From positions 695,279 through 759,278 of the forward strand of contig NZ_LMPO01000009.1 of the NCBI RefSeq assembly GCF_001424385.1: a DNA stretch of 64,000 bases, written 5' to 3'. This stretch comes from Curtobacterium sp. Leaf183 (GTDB taxonomy: Bacteria > Actinomycetota > Actinomycetes > Actinomycetales > Microbacteriaceae). Position numbers and translations under genes: made by a program. This document shows positions 17,138 to 25,205 of this stretch, piece after piece (the stretch's first letter is position 1; each line of letters starts with the position of its first letter). The notes below the pieces were generated by a model. It searched no databases. It saw nothing but the letters and a program-made list of their open reading frames with translations, and was not told the origin of the DNA.

Positions 17138-17607
17138 GCGTCGTCGTCGCGGCTCGGCATCGGCAGACCGGCCTCGTCCGCCGCACCGAGGCGCTCCAGG
17201 AGCCCGGCGAGCAGGGCGATGTCGTCGTCGGACCAGTCGGCGATCCGCTCGTCCAACGCGGCTCGATGCAGCTGGACGGAGCGGTCGAGCGCGGCGCAGC
17301 CGGCGTCCGTCGCCTCGAGCGGCTTCGCGTTGCCGGTGCCACCGTCCGTCGTCCGGATCAGGCCGGCGGCGAGCAGCCCGGCGAGCTGCCGAGAGATGGT
17401 GGAGCGGTTCAGGTGAAGGTAGCGGGCGATGTCGATGGCCATGCACCCCGGGTGCTGGACGACGAAGTCGACGAGCGACTGGTCGACCACGCTGAGCACG
17501 GCGTCGCTGCCGCGTGCCCGGATGCTCGCACGCCGGGTGATGCGCGACAACTCGGTGTACGCACGCTCGATCGCGGCGGTGCGGACGTCGGGCCTCGGCT
17601 GGTCCAT
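17134..17607 (-). CDS. MarR-family transcriptional regulator
   Basis: The 157-residue protein has a MarR winged helix at residues 35-110 (MAIDIARYLHLNRSTISRQL is the helix-turn-helix), flanked by dimerisation helices. It heads the operon with the phosphoesterase and Nudix-NYN genes, so it may control itself and these two. I did not find a clear palindrome in the 123 bp upstream. Confidence 0.9.
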   Translation of the reverse strand: MDQPRPDVRTAAIERAYTELSRITRRASIRARGSDAVLSVVDQSLVDFVVQHPGCMAIDIARYLHLNRSTISRQLAGLLAAGLIRTTDGGTGNAKPLEATDAGCAALDRSVQLHRAALDERIADWSDDDIALLAGLLERLGAADEAGLPMPSRDDDA

Positions 17608-17730
17608 GGTGCCTCCAACCCTCGTGTTCCCTTGGCGGTCACCATACCTGCGGGTCTCGGGGGTCCGTCGCGCCGCAGCGCCGACGTCTGCGTGATCCGG
17701 CTTGCCCCTGCGGCTTCGCGCAGCGGGCGG

Positions 17731-18192
17731 TCAGTCGCCGCGGATCGCCGCCTGCACCGTGGGGATGTCGAGCTTCACCATCTGCATCATCGCCTGGTAC
17801 GCCCGCGCCGAGGCCTCGGGGTCGCCACCGGCGTGCATGAGCTCCCCCCAGTTCGCCGGGGTCACCTGCCAGGCCACTCCCCACGCGTCGGTGAGCCACC
17901 CGCACATCGACGGTGTCGCCCCGCCCGCCAGGAAGGCGTCCCAGACCCGGTCGAGCTCGTCCTGGTCGTCGACGTCGAGCTGGAACGAGATCGCGTCGGT
18001 GTGCGGGTGTCCGGGTCCGGCGTTCATGGCCCGGAACGGCTGACCGTGCAGACGGAACTCGACGACGATCGTCGATCCGTCCGGCATCTTCTCGACGTGG
18101 TCCACCGAGGACCCGGGGATCACCGAGGTGTAGAACGTGGCGGCCTCCTCGGCCTGCCCGTCGAACCAGATGAAGGGGACGATCTGTCGCAT
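17731..18192 (-). CDS. VOC-superfamily protein, PhnB/YdhR-like
   Basis: The 153-residue protein is of the 3-demethylubiquinone methyltransferase-like VOC type: IVPFIWFDGQAEEAATFYTS at the start, PGHPHTDAISFQLDVDDQDE in the middle and WGVAWQVTPANWGELM near the end. These proteins are single-domain glyoxalase-fold dimers, usually of unknown substrate. It follows the GNAT gene by 20 bp, so the two are probably cotranscribed. Confidence 0.9.
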   Translation of the reverse strand: MRQIVPFIWFDGQAEEAATFYTSVIPGSSVDHVEKMPDGSTIVVEFRLHGQPFRAMNAGPGHPHTDAISFQLDVDDQDELDRVWDAFLAGGATPSMCGWLTDAWGVAWQVTPANWGELMHAGGDPEASARAYQAMMQMVKLDIPTVQAAIRGD

Positions 18193-18212
18193 GGTCGGTC
18201 CTGTCGTCGGGC

Positions 18213-18509
18213 TCAGTCCGCGGCGGTGCGGCTGAGCAGTGCTGCCCTGTCGGGGTGGTCGTCGAACCACTTGCCGACGAACCAGCACATCGGCACGATG
18301 CGCTTGTCCGTCCGTCGTTCGACGTCGTCGACCGCGTATGCGACCAGGTCGGCGGCGTAGCCGTGTCCCCGGTGCGCGGGCACGGTGTACGTGTGCGGGA
18401 AGGCCACCGCGTCGGCGTTCTCCCGCTCGTCGAGCACGCTGACCAGCGCGCCGTCGACGTACATCGCGTACCGCTGCTGGTCGGTCTCGTGGCGGAACTC
18501 GTGTGCCAT
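18213..18509 (-). CDS. Small GNAT-like N-acetyltransferase, YidJ family
   Basis: The 98-residue protein is a minimal GNAT fold: YAMYVDGALVSVLD strands, then HTYTVPAHRGHGYAADLVAY, which contains the R-G-x-G-x-A acetyl-CoA loop. A conserved WFVGKWFDDHPD tail closes it. These short acetyltransferases accept unknown substrates. It is the first gene of a pair with the VOC protein. Confidence 0.88.
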   Translation of the reverse strand: MAHEFRHETDQQRYAMYVDGALVSVLDERENADAVAFPHTYTVPAHRGHGYAADLVAYAVDDVERRTDKRIVPMCWFVGKWFDDHPDRAALLSRTAAD

Positions 18510-18574
18510 GCCGCCATCATGCCCCGCGGTCGCGCCGGACGACAGGCCCCGCCACGACAGCGGTCGGTGCGGAA

Positions 18575-18599
18575 TGCACCTCCGACGGTCGGAGTTGCA
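18575..18599. promoter_or_regulatory. 25-bp palindrome next to the F420-type reductase start
   Basis: TGCA-C-CTCCGAC, a central G, and GTCGGAG-T-TGCA form a palindrome with one mismatch pair, ending 6 bases before the ATG at 18606. A repressor bound here would block initiation. Confidence 0.5.
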
Positions 18600-18605
18600 C
18601 GGGGC

Positions 18606-19253
18606 ATGACAACGATCGGCATCATCGGCGCAGGCAACATCGGTTCACAACTCGCACGACTGGCGGTGCAGCACGGGTACGACGTGGCGATCGCGAACTC
18701 GCGCGGCCCGGAGACCCTGCAGGACCTGGTGTCGGAGCTGGGCGACCGCGCCCGGGCCGTCACGCGGGACGAGGCAGCCGCAGCCGGCGACCTGGTCGTC
18801 GTGACCACCCCGCTGGCCGCCATCGGGACCATCCCCGTCGAGCCCCTGGTCGGCAAGGTCGTCATCGACACGAACAACTACTACCCGCAGCGCGACGGCC
18901 AGATCGCCGCGCTCGACGACGAGACGACGACGACCGCCGAGCTGCTGCAGGACCACCTGCGCGGCGCCCGGGTCGTCAAGGCCTTCAACCACATCGGCGC
19001 GGCCGACCTGACCACGGCCGGCACCCCCACCGGCACCCAGGGCCGTCGTGCCCTCGTCGTCGCCGGGGACGACGCCGAGGCCAAGCGCGTCGTGACCGAC
19101 CTGCTCGACGAGTTCGGATTCGACGCCGTCGACGTCGGCGCCCTCGCCGAGGGATGGCGCATCCAGCGCGACACCCCCGGCTACGGCAAGCCGTACGCCG
19201 CGCTCGAGCTGGAGCAGGCCGTCGCCGACGCGAAGCGCTACCGCGACATGTGA
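18606..19253 (+). CDS. NADPH-dependent F420 reductase-like protein
   Basis: The 215-residue Rossmann protein begins TIGIIGAGNIGSQLARLA, the GxGxxG dinucleotide site. VIDTNNYYPQRDGQ and RVVKAFNHIGAADL are typical of NADP/F420 oxidoreductases and their NAD(P)-binding relatives. It may move hydride between NADPH and F420 or another partner. No F420 biosynthesis genes are visible, so the cofactor is unproven. A 25-bp palindrome lies just before the start. Confidence 0.88.
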   Translation: MTTIGIIGAGNIGSQLARLAVQHGYDVAIANSRGPETLQDLVSELGDRARAVTRDEAAAAGDLVVVTTPLAAIGTIPVEPLVGKVVIDTNNYYPQRDGQIAALDDETTTTAELLQDHLRGARVVKAFNHIGAADLTTAGTPTGTQGRRALVVAGDDAEAKRVVTDLLDEFGFDAVDVGALAEGWRIQRDTPGYGKPYAALELEQAVADAKRYRDM

Positions 19254-19254
19254 C

Positions 19255-19357
19255 CCAGCGCGGCTGGGCGCCGACCCAGCGCGCTCGGGCGCCGGTTCAG
19301 CGCAACTGGGCGCCGGTTCAGCGCGACTGGGCTCCGGTTCAGCGCGACTGGGCTCCG
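19255..19357. repeat. 21-bp tandem repeat, five units, spanning a stop codon
   Basis: Units start at 19255, 19276, 19297, 19318 and 19339. The last unit is the end of the aldo/keto reductase gene (codons for GAQSR and stop, minus strand). The copies fill the whole convergent gap to the F420-type reductase. The period of 21 keeps the reading frame. Confidence 0.85.
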
Positions 19358-20316
19358 TCGAAGACGACCGTCATCTCCGCCAGGTCGTCCTCGGTCGGCG
19401 TCCACGCCGTGCCCGCGTCGGCGTTCTGCGTGACCTGCTCCGCCTTGGTCGCCCCGGCGATGACGCTGGTGAGACCCGGCTGCGCGAGCAACCACGCGAA
19501 CGTCGCCTGCAGCATCGTCACGCCGCGCTCGTCGCAGAACCCTTGGAACTCCTCGAGCACGTCCCACGGGGCGTGTTCGAGGACCTCGGGCTTCCGCAGT
19601 GACAGCCGACCGTCCGCCGGACCGCCGGACCGCGTGTACTTGCCGCTGAGCAACCCGTTGTACAGCGGGAAGTACGGCAGGAACCCCAGCGCGTAGGCCC
19701 GCACCGCCGGCAGGACCTCGGTCTCGACCCCGCGCGCCAGCGGGCTGTACTCGTCCTGCGCCGACACGAACGCCGTGGTGCCCGCGATCGAGGCCGTCAG
19801 CTCGGCCTCGGCGATCTGCCACCCGGCGAAGTTGGAGTGGCCGACGTACCGGACCTTGCCCTCGCGGACCAGGTCGTCGAGCACCGACAGGGTCTCCTCG
19901 ATCGGGGTCACCGCGTCGGGGCCGTGCAGCTGGTACAGGTCGATCCAGTCCGTCCCGAGACGCCGCAGCGACGACTCCACGGCCAGCCGCACGTACCGCC
20001 GCGAGCCGCGCACGCCCCAGTCCGGGCCGTTGGCGCCCCGCATGTCCATGCCGAACTTCGTCGCGAGCACGACCTGGTCACGACGCCCGGCGAGTGCCTT
20101 CCCGAGCATCGACTCCGACTGCCCCGGTGTCCCGCCGTAGACGTCCGCGGTGTCGAACAGGGTCACGCCCGCGTCGAGCGCCGCGTGCACCACGGCGTCC
20201 GTCCCCTCCTGCGACTCGGTGGCCGTGCCGGGCCGGCCGAAGTTGTTGCAGCCGATGCCGACGGTGGAGACGACGAGCCCCGAGGGGCCGAGTGGACGGC
20301 GTTCGATCACGGTCAT
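19339..20316 (-). CDS. Aldo/keto reductase
   Basis: The 325-residue TIM-barrel protein has the catalytic tetrad: GVTLFDTADVYG (Asp and Tyr), LATKFG (Lys) and YQLHGPD (His). The NADPH-binding end is SVIAGATKAEQVTQN. It is related to the YghZ/Tas group that reduces small aldehydes. The start is ATG 20316. Its last codons are the template of the 21-bp repeat array. Confidence 0.93.
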   Translation of the reverse strand: MTVIERRPLGPSGLVVSTVGIGCNNFGRPGTATESQEGTDAVVHAALDAGVTLFDTADVYGGTPGQSESMLGKALAGRRDQVVLATKFGMDMRGANGPDWGVRGSRRYVRLAVESSLRRLGTDWIDLYQLHGPDAVTPIEETLSVLDDLVREGKVRYVGHSNFAGWQIAEAELTASIAGTTAFVSAQDEYSPLARGVETEVLPAVRAYALGFLPYFPLYNGLLSGKYTRSGGPADGRLSLRKPEVLEHAPWDVLEEFQGFCDERGVTMLQATFAWLLAQPGLTSVIAGATKAEQVTQNADAGTAWTPTEDDLAEMTVVFDGAQSR

Positions 20317-20385
20317 GCGTGCGACGCTACCGCGCCCCCGGAACTGGGGCTGGGTCACGGCACTGCTCTGCCGCTAGAACTGACG

Positions 20386-21444
20386 ATGGATCAGCCGACG
20401 GAGGGAGCTGCGCACGTGGCGTCGCATCGCATGCCCGATTCCGATCGACCCCGCCGGCCCGTCCCGGCCTGGGTGACGGCTCCCCACGACGGCTCCGTCC
20501 CGCGGGGCGCCGACCGGGAGGCACCCCCCACGCCCGCAGCGTCGGCTCTCGTCGTCACGCCCGAGCCCACCGCCCCCGCCGCGGCTCCCGCGGAACCGGT
20601 CCGGTCCGCACCGTCGGACCGGCAGCCCGGGAGGCCCGTGCTCGACCCGGACGCGGTCGTGCCGGACTACCCGCCGTCCGAGGACCTGCTCCCCCCGGCG
20701 CCGACCTCGCCCACGCTGCACACCGCGCCCGTCGGCTCCACTCCCGTCGGGTCCGGCCCCGCTCCGACGATCGCCGCGGAGCCCGCGCCGGTCTCCCCGA
20801 TCGACGCCGCCCGCGAGCCCGCGCTCGCCGGCGGTTCGCACCAGGGGCCGGTCGTCCCCCGCACCGGCCAGCCCCGGTTCTCCGTGCCCGGCCTCGAGCA
20901 CGTCGTCGTCGAGGGCGCCGAGCCCGCGCCGAGCGGCCCCGTCGGGTTCCGCACGCCGGCGCGCTTCGCACACCAGCAGACCACCACCGCCCCGGCGCAG
21001 GAGCACTCATTCGAGTCCCTCCTGGCCGCAGCGCCCGCCGCTGCCCAGGAACCGGTGCGCGCGCTCGACGCGACCGAGCCCGCCGAGGCCGAGCCGGTCC
21101 TCCCGTCCGCGTCCCCCACCCGCGCACGCCGCACGGTCGGGGCGACCCCGTCCGCGGTCCTCGGCGCCGTCGCGGGGGTCGCGACGGTCGGTCTCGCGGT
21201 CTCGTGGTTCGCCGCGCCGGCGACCGTGCACGCCCTCGGCCTGCTGCTCGGCGTGGTCGCGGTCGTCTGCTCGGTCGCGGCCGTGCGCTCCCGAGCCGCC
21301 ACGTGGCAGCGGCCGGTGGCGCTCCTCGGTGCGGTGCTCGGTGGCGTCGGCATGCTCGTGCTGCTCTGGGCCGTGGCGACCGCGCTCGGTGCTCCGCTGC
21401 CGGACCTCACCGGCACGGGCACCACCCCCACGCTCGCACCCTGA
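20386..21444 (+). CDS. Hypothetical protein with disordered N-terminus and three membrane spans
   Basis: The 352-residue protein has about 245 residues rich in Pro, Ala, Glu and Ser and without predicted structure. Three hydrophobic spans follow near 255-275, 280-297 and 310-335 (AVLGAVAGVATVGLAVSWF, LGLLLGVVAVVCSVAAV, LGAVLGGVGMLVLLWAV). I recognise no family. Start ATG 20386 is the most upstream plausible one; 20431 is possible. Confidence 0.75.
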   Translation: MDQPTEGAAHVASHRMPDSDRPRRPVPAWVTAPHDGSVPRGADREAPPTPAASALVVTPEPTAPAAAPAEPVRSAPSDRQPGRPVLDPDAVVPDYPPSEDLLPPAPTSPTLHTAPVGSTPVGSGPAPTIAAEPAPVSPIDAAREPALAGGSHQGPVVPRTGQPRFSVPGLEHVVVEGAEPAPSGPVGFRTPARFAHQQTTTAPAQEHSFESLLAAAPAAAQEPVRALDATEPAEAEPVLPSASPTRARRTVGATPSAVLGAVAGVATVGLAVSWFAAPATVHALGLLLGVVAVVCSVAAVRSRAATWQRPVALLGAVLGGVGMLVLLWAVATALGAPLPDLTGTGTTPTLAP

Positions 21445-21472
21445 CGCGCGGAACGGCGCTGCGCCAGCCGGT

Positions 21473-21559
21473 CGAGACGCCGCGATCGGCTCGAGACGCC
21501 GCCCGGGAGCGCGGCGCCTCGGCAGCTCGGCGGCGTCTCGAGCGCCCGGCGGCGTCTCG
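21473..21559. repeat. 19-bp-phased inverted repeat array between convergent genes
   Basis: CGAGACGCC occurs at 21473 and 21492. Its complement GGCGTCTCG occurs at 21532 and 21551, with a near copy at 21513. All copies on a side are exactly 19 bp apart. The arms CTCGAGACGCCGCC (21490) and GGCGGCGTCTCGAG (21529) pair perfectly over 14 bp, so it can act as a two-way terminator. A second copy of this arrangement is at 53078-53147. Confidence 0.75.
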
Positions 21560-21578
21560 CGCATCCTGCGGCAGCGAC

Positions 21579-22451
21579 TCAGACCGCCCGCACGACACCC
21601 CGGGACAGGATCGCGTTCGTCAGCGCGTCGATCGGCTCGCGCTGCACGGTCGGGTTCGCGATGAGGACGTAGTCGACCGCGGGCAGGTCCGGCAACCCCA
21701 GGCGCTGCGACACCTTCACCAGGTCCGCCGGGATGAGCGAGTGCGGGAACACCGCGACACCGATGCCCGCGCGGACCGCCGCCAGCACGCCGTTGACGTC
21801 GCGCGTGTTGCACGTGATGCGCCAGGTGCGGCCGGCTGCCTCGAGCGCGTCGATCGCCATCTGCCGGCTGATGCTGGGTGCCTGGTAGGCGATGAGCGGC
21901 ACGGGCTCGTCGCGCTCGACCGCGATGCCGTCCTGGGCCATCCACACCATCTGGTCCGTCGCGACGCGGGTCCCCTCGGCGGACTCCCCCGCCGTCTGCT
22001 TGATGAAGACCAGGTCGAGCGCCCCGGCGTGGACCCGGCGCAGCAGTGGTGACGACTGGTTCACCGTGAGCTCGAGGTTCACCTGCGGGTGCAACCGGCG
22101 GAAGTCCCGGAGGATCCGGGGCAGCTGCGTGATGGCCAGGTCGTCCGCGGCACCGAACCGCAGCCGCCCGCGGGTCGCCGACCCGGAGAAGTACGCGTCC
22201 GCCGTGGCGTGCGCCGCCAGGATCGTGCGCGCGAAGCCCGCCATCGCGTCCCCGTTGTCCGTCAGCCGGACGCCTCGGGTGTCCCGCGCGACCAGGGTGC
22301 GCGACACCGCGGTCTCGAGCCGACGCACGTGCTGGGACACGGTCGGCTGGCTGATGCCGAGTCGTGCTGCCGCCTGGGTGAAGCTCTGCGTCTCGGCGAC
22401 GGCCAGGAAGGTCTGCAGCAGGACGGGATCGAGCACGCGGGTGCCTCTCAT
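21579..22451 (-). CDS. LysR-family transcriptional regulator
   Basis: The 290-residue regulator has its winged helix at residues 7-65 (SFTQAAARLGISQPTVSQHV) and a periplasmic-binding-like effector domain from about 90. It is divergent from the MFS gene, the usual layout for a LysR protein controlling an exporter. A CATTCGA/TCGAATG pair lies in the shared gap. Inducer unknown. ATG 22451 is used; a GTG four codons later is possible. Confidence 0.93.
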   Translation of the reverse strand: MRGTRVLDPVLLQTFLAVAETQSFTQAAARLGISQPTVSQHVRRLETAVSRTLVARDTRGVRLTDNGDAMAGFARTILAAHATADAYFSGSATRGRLRFGAADDLAITQLPRILRDFRRLHPQVNLELTVNQSSPLLRRVHAGALDLVFIKQTAGESAEGTRVATDQMVWMAQDGIAVERDEPVPLIAYQAPSISRQMAIDALEAAGRTWRITCNTRDVNGVLAAVRAGIGVAVFPHSLIPADLVKVSQRLGLPDLPAVDYVLIANPTVQREPIDALTNAILSRGVVRAV

Positions 22452-22495
22452 TCGACATCGCAATGGAGTGATAGCAACCATACGGGGATCGAATG
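22449..22495. promoter_or_regulatory. Inverted repeat in the LysR/MFS divergent gap
   Basis: CATTCGA (22449-22455, overlapping the LysR start) and TCGAATG (22489-22495) are perfect 7-bp inverted copies 33 bp apart. They could be two LysR contact sites. The spacing is wider than one classic LysR box. Confidence 0.3.
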
Positions 22496-22558
22496 GGTCG
22501 GTGTCACGTAGTTTCGATGAGGTACCAGTCCGCATCCGACGTCCGGAGTCCCTGCACC

Positions 22559-23884
22559 GTGAGCGCGTCATCGACGACCCTCCCCCCGCCCACCGAACCA
22601 CTCCCGATCCAGACCACCCGCCCGCCGTGGCGGCACACCCTCATCGCGCTGTCCGTGCCGAACTTCCGGCTGTTCACCGCGACGAACCTGGTGGCGATGA
22701 CCGCGGGGTGGATGCAGCGCATCGCCCAGGACTGGCTCGTGCTGCAGCTGACGGGCTCCGTCGCGCAGGTGGGCATCACGGTCGCGTGCCAGTTCGCCCC
22801 GATGCTGTTCTTCGGGCTGTTCGGCGGGGTCATCGTCGACCGGTTCTCCAAGCGTGCGCTGATGATGATCACGCAGGGCGCCTTCGCCGTGCTCTCACTG
22901 CTGCTCGCGGTGCTGACGCTGACCGGGGTGGTGCAGGCCTGGCACATCTGGGCGATCGCCTTCGTCGTCGGCATGGTCACCGTGATCGACAACCCCGCCC
23001 GCCAGGTCTTCGTCACCGAGATCGTCGGGCACGAACACCTGCGGAACGCGATCAGCGTCAACTCGTCGGTGTTCCAGCTGGGCGGGATGATCGGCCCCGC
23101 GCTGTCCGGCGCACTGCTCGTCGCCGTCGGGGCCGGGTGGTCGTTCGGCGTGAACGCGGTGGCCTGCGTGGCGGTCGTCGTGACGCTCGGGTTCCTGAAG
23201 ACCTCGGAGCTCCACCGCACACCGTCCACGCCGCGGGGCAAGGGCCAGCTCGTCGAGGGGCTGCGCTACGCGGTCGGCAAGCCGACGATCATCGTGCCGG
23301 TCATCCTGGTCGCGTTCTTCTCCGTCTTCGCGCTGACGATGCCCGTGCTGCTGTCCGCCTTCGCGTCCAAGGTCTACGACGTCGGTGCCGGTGGCTACGG
23401 CCTGTTCAACTCGGCGGTCGCGGTCGGCGCGCTCGTCGGGGCGCTGCTGTCCACCCGGCGGGCGGTGGTCCGGCTGCGCACCATCGTGGGCGGGGTGTTC
23501 TGGACCGGGATCCTGCTCGTGGTCAGCGGCAGCATCCCCGTCATCGCGCCGTTCACCGTGATGCTGGTCGCGGTCGGGATGTCGCAGCTGCTGTTCCAGA
23601 CGGCGTCGAACTCGCTCGTGCAGCTGTCGTCGAACATCGCGATCCGCGGGCGCGTGATGTCGCTGTACATCCTGGTGCTGCTCGGCGGACAGGCCATCGG
23701 CGGACCGCTCATGGGCCAGGTCGTCGACCACTTCGGCGCGCACGTCGGGATGATGGTCGCCGGTGGCGTGCCCGCCGCGGCAGCGGCCGTGATCGGCCTG
23801 GTCCTCGCCCGTCGGGGCGGCTTCCACCTGGGCGTGCGGATGCGGCACCACATGCCGCTGCCGGCCATCGTCGGTCACCGCTGA
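22559..23884 (+). CDS. MFS transporter, EntS/multidrug-exporter type
   Basis: This 12-span major facilitator protein has the loop 2-3 motif GGVIVDRFSKR and VIDNPARQVFVTEIVG in span 5, as in the EntS/MFS_3 exporters. About 30 mostly polar residues precede span 1. The start is uncertain: GTG 22559 has GGAG 10 bases upstream, whereas ATG 22517 has none. Its neighbour LysR probably senses its substrate. Its last codons (His, Arg, stop) recur 23 bases downstream. Confidence 0.92.
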   Translation: MSASSTTLPPPTEPLPIQTTRPPWRHTLIALSVPNFRLFTATNLVAMTAGWMQRIAQDWLVLQLTGSVAQVGITVACQFAPMLFFGLFGGVIVDRFSKRALMMITQGAFAVLSLLLAVLTLTGVVQAWHIWAIAFVVGMVTVIDNPARQVFVTEIVGHEHLRNAISVNSSVFQLGGMIGPALSGALLVAVGAGWSFGVNAVACVAVVVTLGFLKTSELHRTPSTPRGKGQLVEGLRYAVGKPTIIVPVILVAFFSVFALTMPVLLSAFASKVYDVGAGGYGLFNSAVAVGALVGALLSTRRAVVRLRTIVGGVFWTGILLVVSGSIPVIAPFTVMLVAVGMSQLLFQTASNSLVQLSSNIAIRGRVMSLYILVLLGGQAIGGPLMGQVVDHFGAHVGMMVAGGVPAAAAAVIGLVLARRGGFHLGVRMRHHMPLPAIVGHR

Positions 23885-23909
23885 CGGCGTTCAGCGGGCA
23901 CCGCTGACG

Positions 23910-23941
23910 GGAGGCCCGGTGCCAGCTGGCACCGAGCCTCC
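23910..23941 (+). terminator. Terminator of the MFS gene
   Basis: Two 16-base arms starting GGAGGC and ending GCCTCC are complementary apart from one mismatch and meet at a central AGCT, 25 bases past the stop. Confidence 0.7.
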
Positions 23942-23968
23942 TGTCCGGTGGTGGTCACCATCTCCGCG

Positions 23969-24032
23969 TCGCACCCCGTTGCGCACGTCGCGCCCCGCCG
24001 GGACGGGGCGCGACGTGGGTCCCGGGGTGCGA
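23969..24032. terminator. Long palindrome, family A, copy 1
   Basis: An inner stem ACGTCGCGCCCCG/CGGGGCGCGACGT (13 bp) and an outer stem TCGCACCCCG/CGGGGTGCGA (10 bp) are separated by a 6-by-6 internal loop. It lies between convergent genes. The same inner and outer sequences recur at 26295 and 36599. Confidence 0.75.
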
Positions 24033-24046
24033 ACTGCCGCTGTTGG

Positions 24047-24694
24047 TCAGTACGCGACGCCGAAGCGCGCCTGGTGGTGCGCCGGACGCTCGATCTCGTC
24101 GACGACCGCGATCGCGTAGTCGGCGCCGGAGATGTCCGAGTTGCCCTCGGCGTCCGTCAGGAGCACGTCGTCCGAGGTGCGGTAGGTGCCACGACGCTCG
24201 CCGGGGTTGTAGCCACCGAAGGCCGCCGCCGGGCTGACGTAGAACCAGTCCACGTCGGTGTCGCTGCTGCGGAGGGCCTCGAGGACCTGGGCGTGGCTCT
24301 TCGCCTCGGCTTTGAACGCGTCCGGGAAGTCCGGCGTGTCGAAGAGCGCCGGGCCTCCCTCGGCGACGAGCAGCGACCCGGCACCGCCGACGATGCCGAG
24401 GCGCGCACCGGCGGCAGCGGCCGCGTCGACGAAGTGCTGGAAGCGGTCCTTGAGCTCGCTGCCGTCTGCCTGCACCGCGTGCAGCGAGACGACGACGACG
24501 TCGGCACCCGCCGTGACCTCGGCGACGAAGTCCGGGTCGAACGCGTCGCCCTGCGCCAGGGTCAGGCCCTCGGCCGGCTCGAGCTTGCTGGTGTCACGGG
24601 CGACGGCGACGACCTGGTGGCCGCGCGACAGGGCCTCGTGGGTGATGGCGGAGCCGGCGTACCCGGTGCCTCCGACGACGACGATGGTGCTCAT
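24047..24694 (-). CDS. NAD(P)-binding, NmrA/YwnB-type SDR protein
   Basis: The 215-residue Rossmann protein starts TIVVVGGTGYAGSAITHEAL (GxxGxxG site) and has RLGIVGGAGSLLV, typical of the YwnB/BLVRB-like branch that lacks the Tyr-x-x-x-Lys motif. It could reduce flavins or quinones or act as a redox sensor. It is divergent from the HxlR gene and shares a palindrome with it. The redox-responsive YodB/HypR HxlR proteins often have such neighbours. Confidence 0.88.
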   Translation of the reverse strand: MSTIVVVGGTGYAGSAITHEALSRGHQVVAVARDTSKLEPAEGLTLAQGDAFDPDFVAEVTAGADVVVVSLHAVQADGSELKDRFQHFVDAAAAAGARLGIVGGAGSLLVAEGGPALFDTPDFPDAFKAEAKSHAQVLEALRSSDTDVDWFYVSPAAAFGGYNPGERRGTYRTSDDVLLTDAEGNSDISGADYAIAVVDEIERPAHHQARFGVAY

Positions 24695-24744
24695 GCGTGT
24701 TCCTCTCGTGGTGGTGCGGTCTGTCGTGACTCACTGTAGGGGTG

Positions 24745-24761
24745 TTACTCTCTTTGAGTAA
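24745..24761. promoter_or_regulatory. HxlR-type operator palindrome
   Basis: TTACTC-TCTTT-GAGTAA is a perfect 6-bp inverted repeat in the divergent gap between the NAD(P)-binding protein and the HxlR gene. Its low GC stands out from its surroundings. HxlR/YodB regulators bind TACT-N-AGTA dyads, which this contains. Confidence 0.65.
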
Positions 24762-24794
24762 GTAGGCACCTCACGGTGCGTGACCGGAGGTCCC

Positions 24795-25160
24795 ATGAGT
24801 GCGCTCGAGTACAGCCCCTACGCGGCGGAGTGCCCCTCGCGGCAGCTGCTCGACCGGATCGGCGACCGGTGGAGCGTGCTGACGATCGGGACCCTGGCGT
24901 CCGGTCCTCATCGGTACTCTGCGATCGCGGCCGCGGTGCAGGGCGTGTCGCAGAAGATGCTCACGCAGACCCTCCGCGCCCTCGAACGCGACGGGCTCGT
25001 CACGCGCACGGTGTTCCCCGAGATCCCGCCGCACGTGGAGTACGCGCTCACCGATGCCGGCCGGTCGCTCCGCACCGTGCTGCAACCGCTCGAGGACTGG
25101 GCCACGACGCACATGGCCGACGTCGCGGTCGCTCGCGACCAGTACGACGCCGTTCACTGA
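24795..25160 (+). CDS. HxlR-family transcriptional regulator
   Basis: The 121-residue protein has the HxlR pattern: an N-terminal cysteine in YAAECPSRQLLDRIGDRWSV (Cys 12), VSQKMLTQTLRALERDGLV as recognition helix, and a winged end FPEIPPHVEYALTDAGRSL. In YodB-like members that cysteine senses diamide or quinones. I choose ATG 24795, close behind GGAGGT; a GTG at 24780 is also possible. It probably controls itself, the divergent reductase and the quinone reductase that follows 45 bp later. Confidence 0.92.
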   Translation: MSALEYSPYAAECPSRQLLDRIGDRWSVLTIGTLASGPHRYSAIAAAVQGVSQKMLTQTLRALERDGLVTRTVFPEIPPHVEYALTDAGRSLRTVLQPLEDWATTHMADVAVARDQYDAVH

Positions 25161-25205
25161 CCGGTCCCTGGAATCGCCGGACGCCGCGGGTGGTTGCGTG
25201 GAGGC

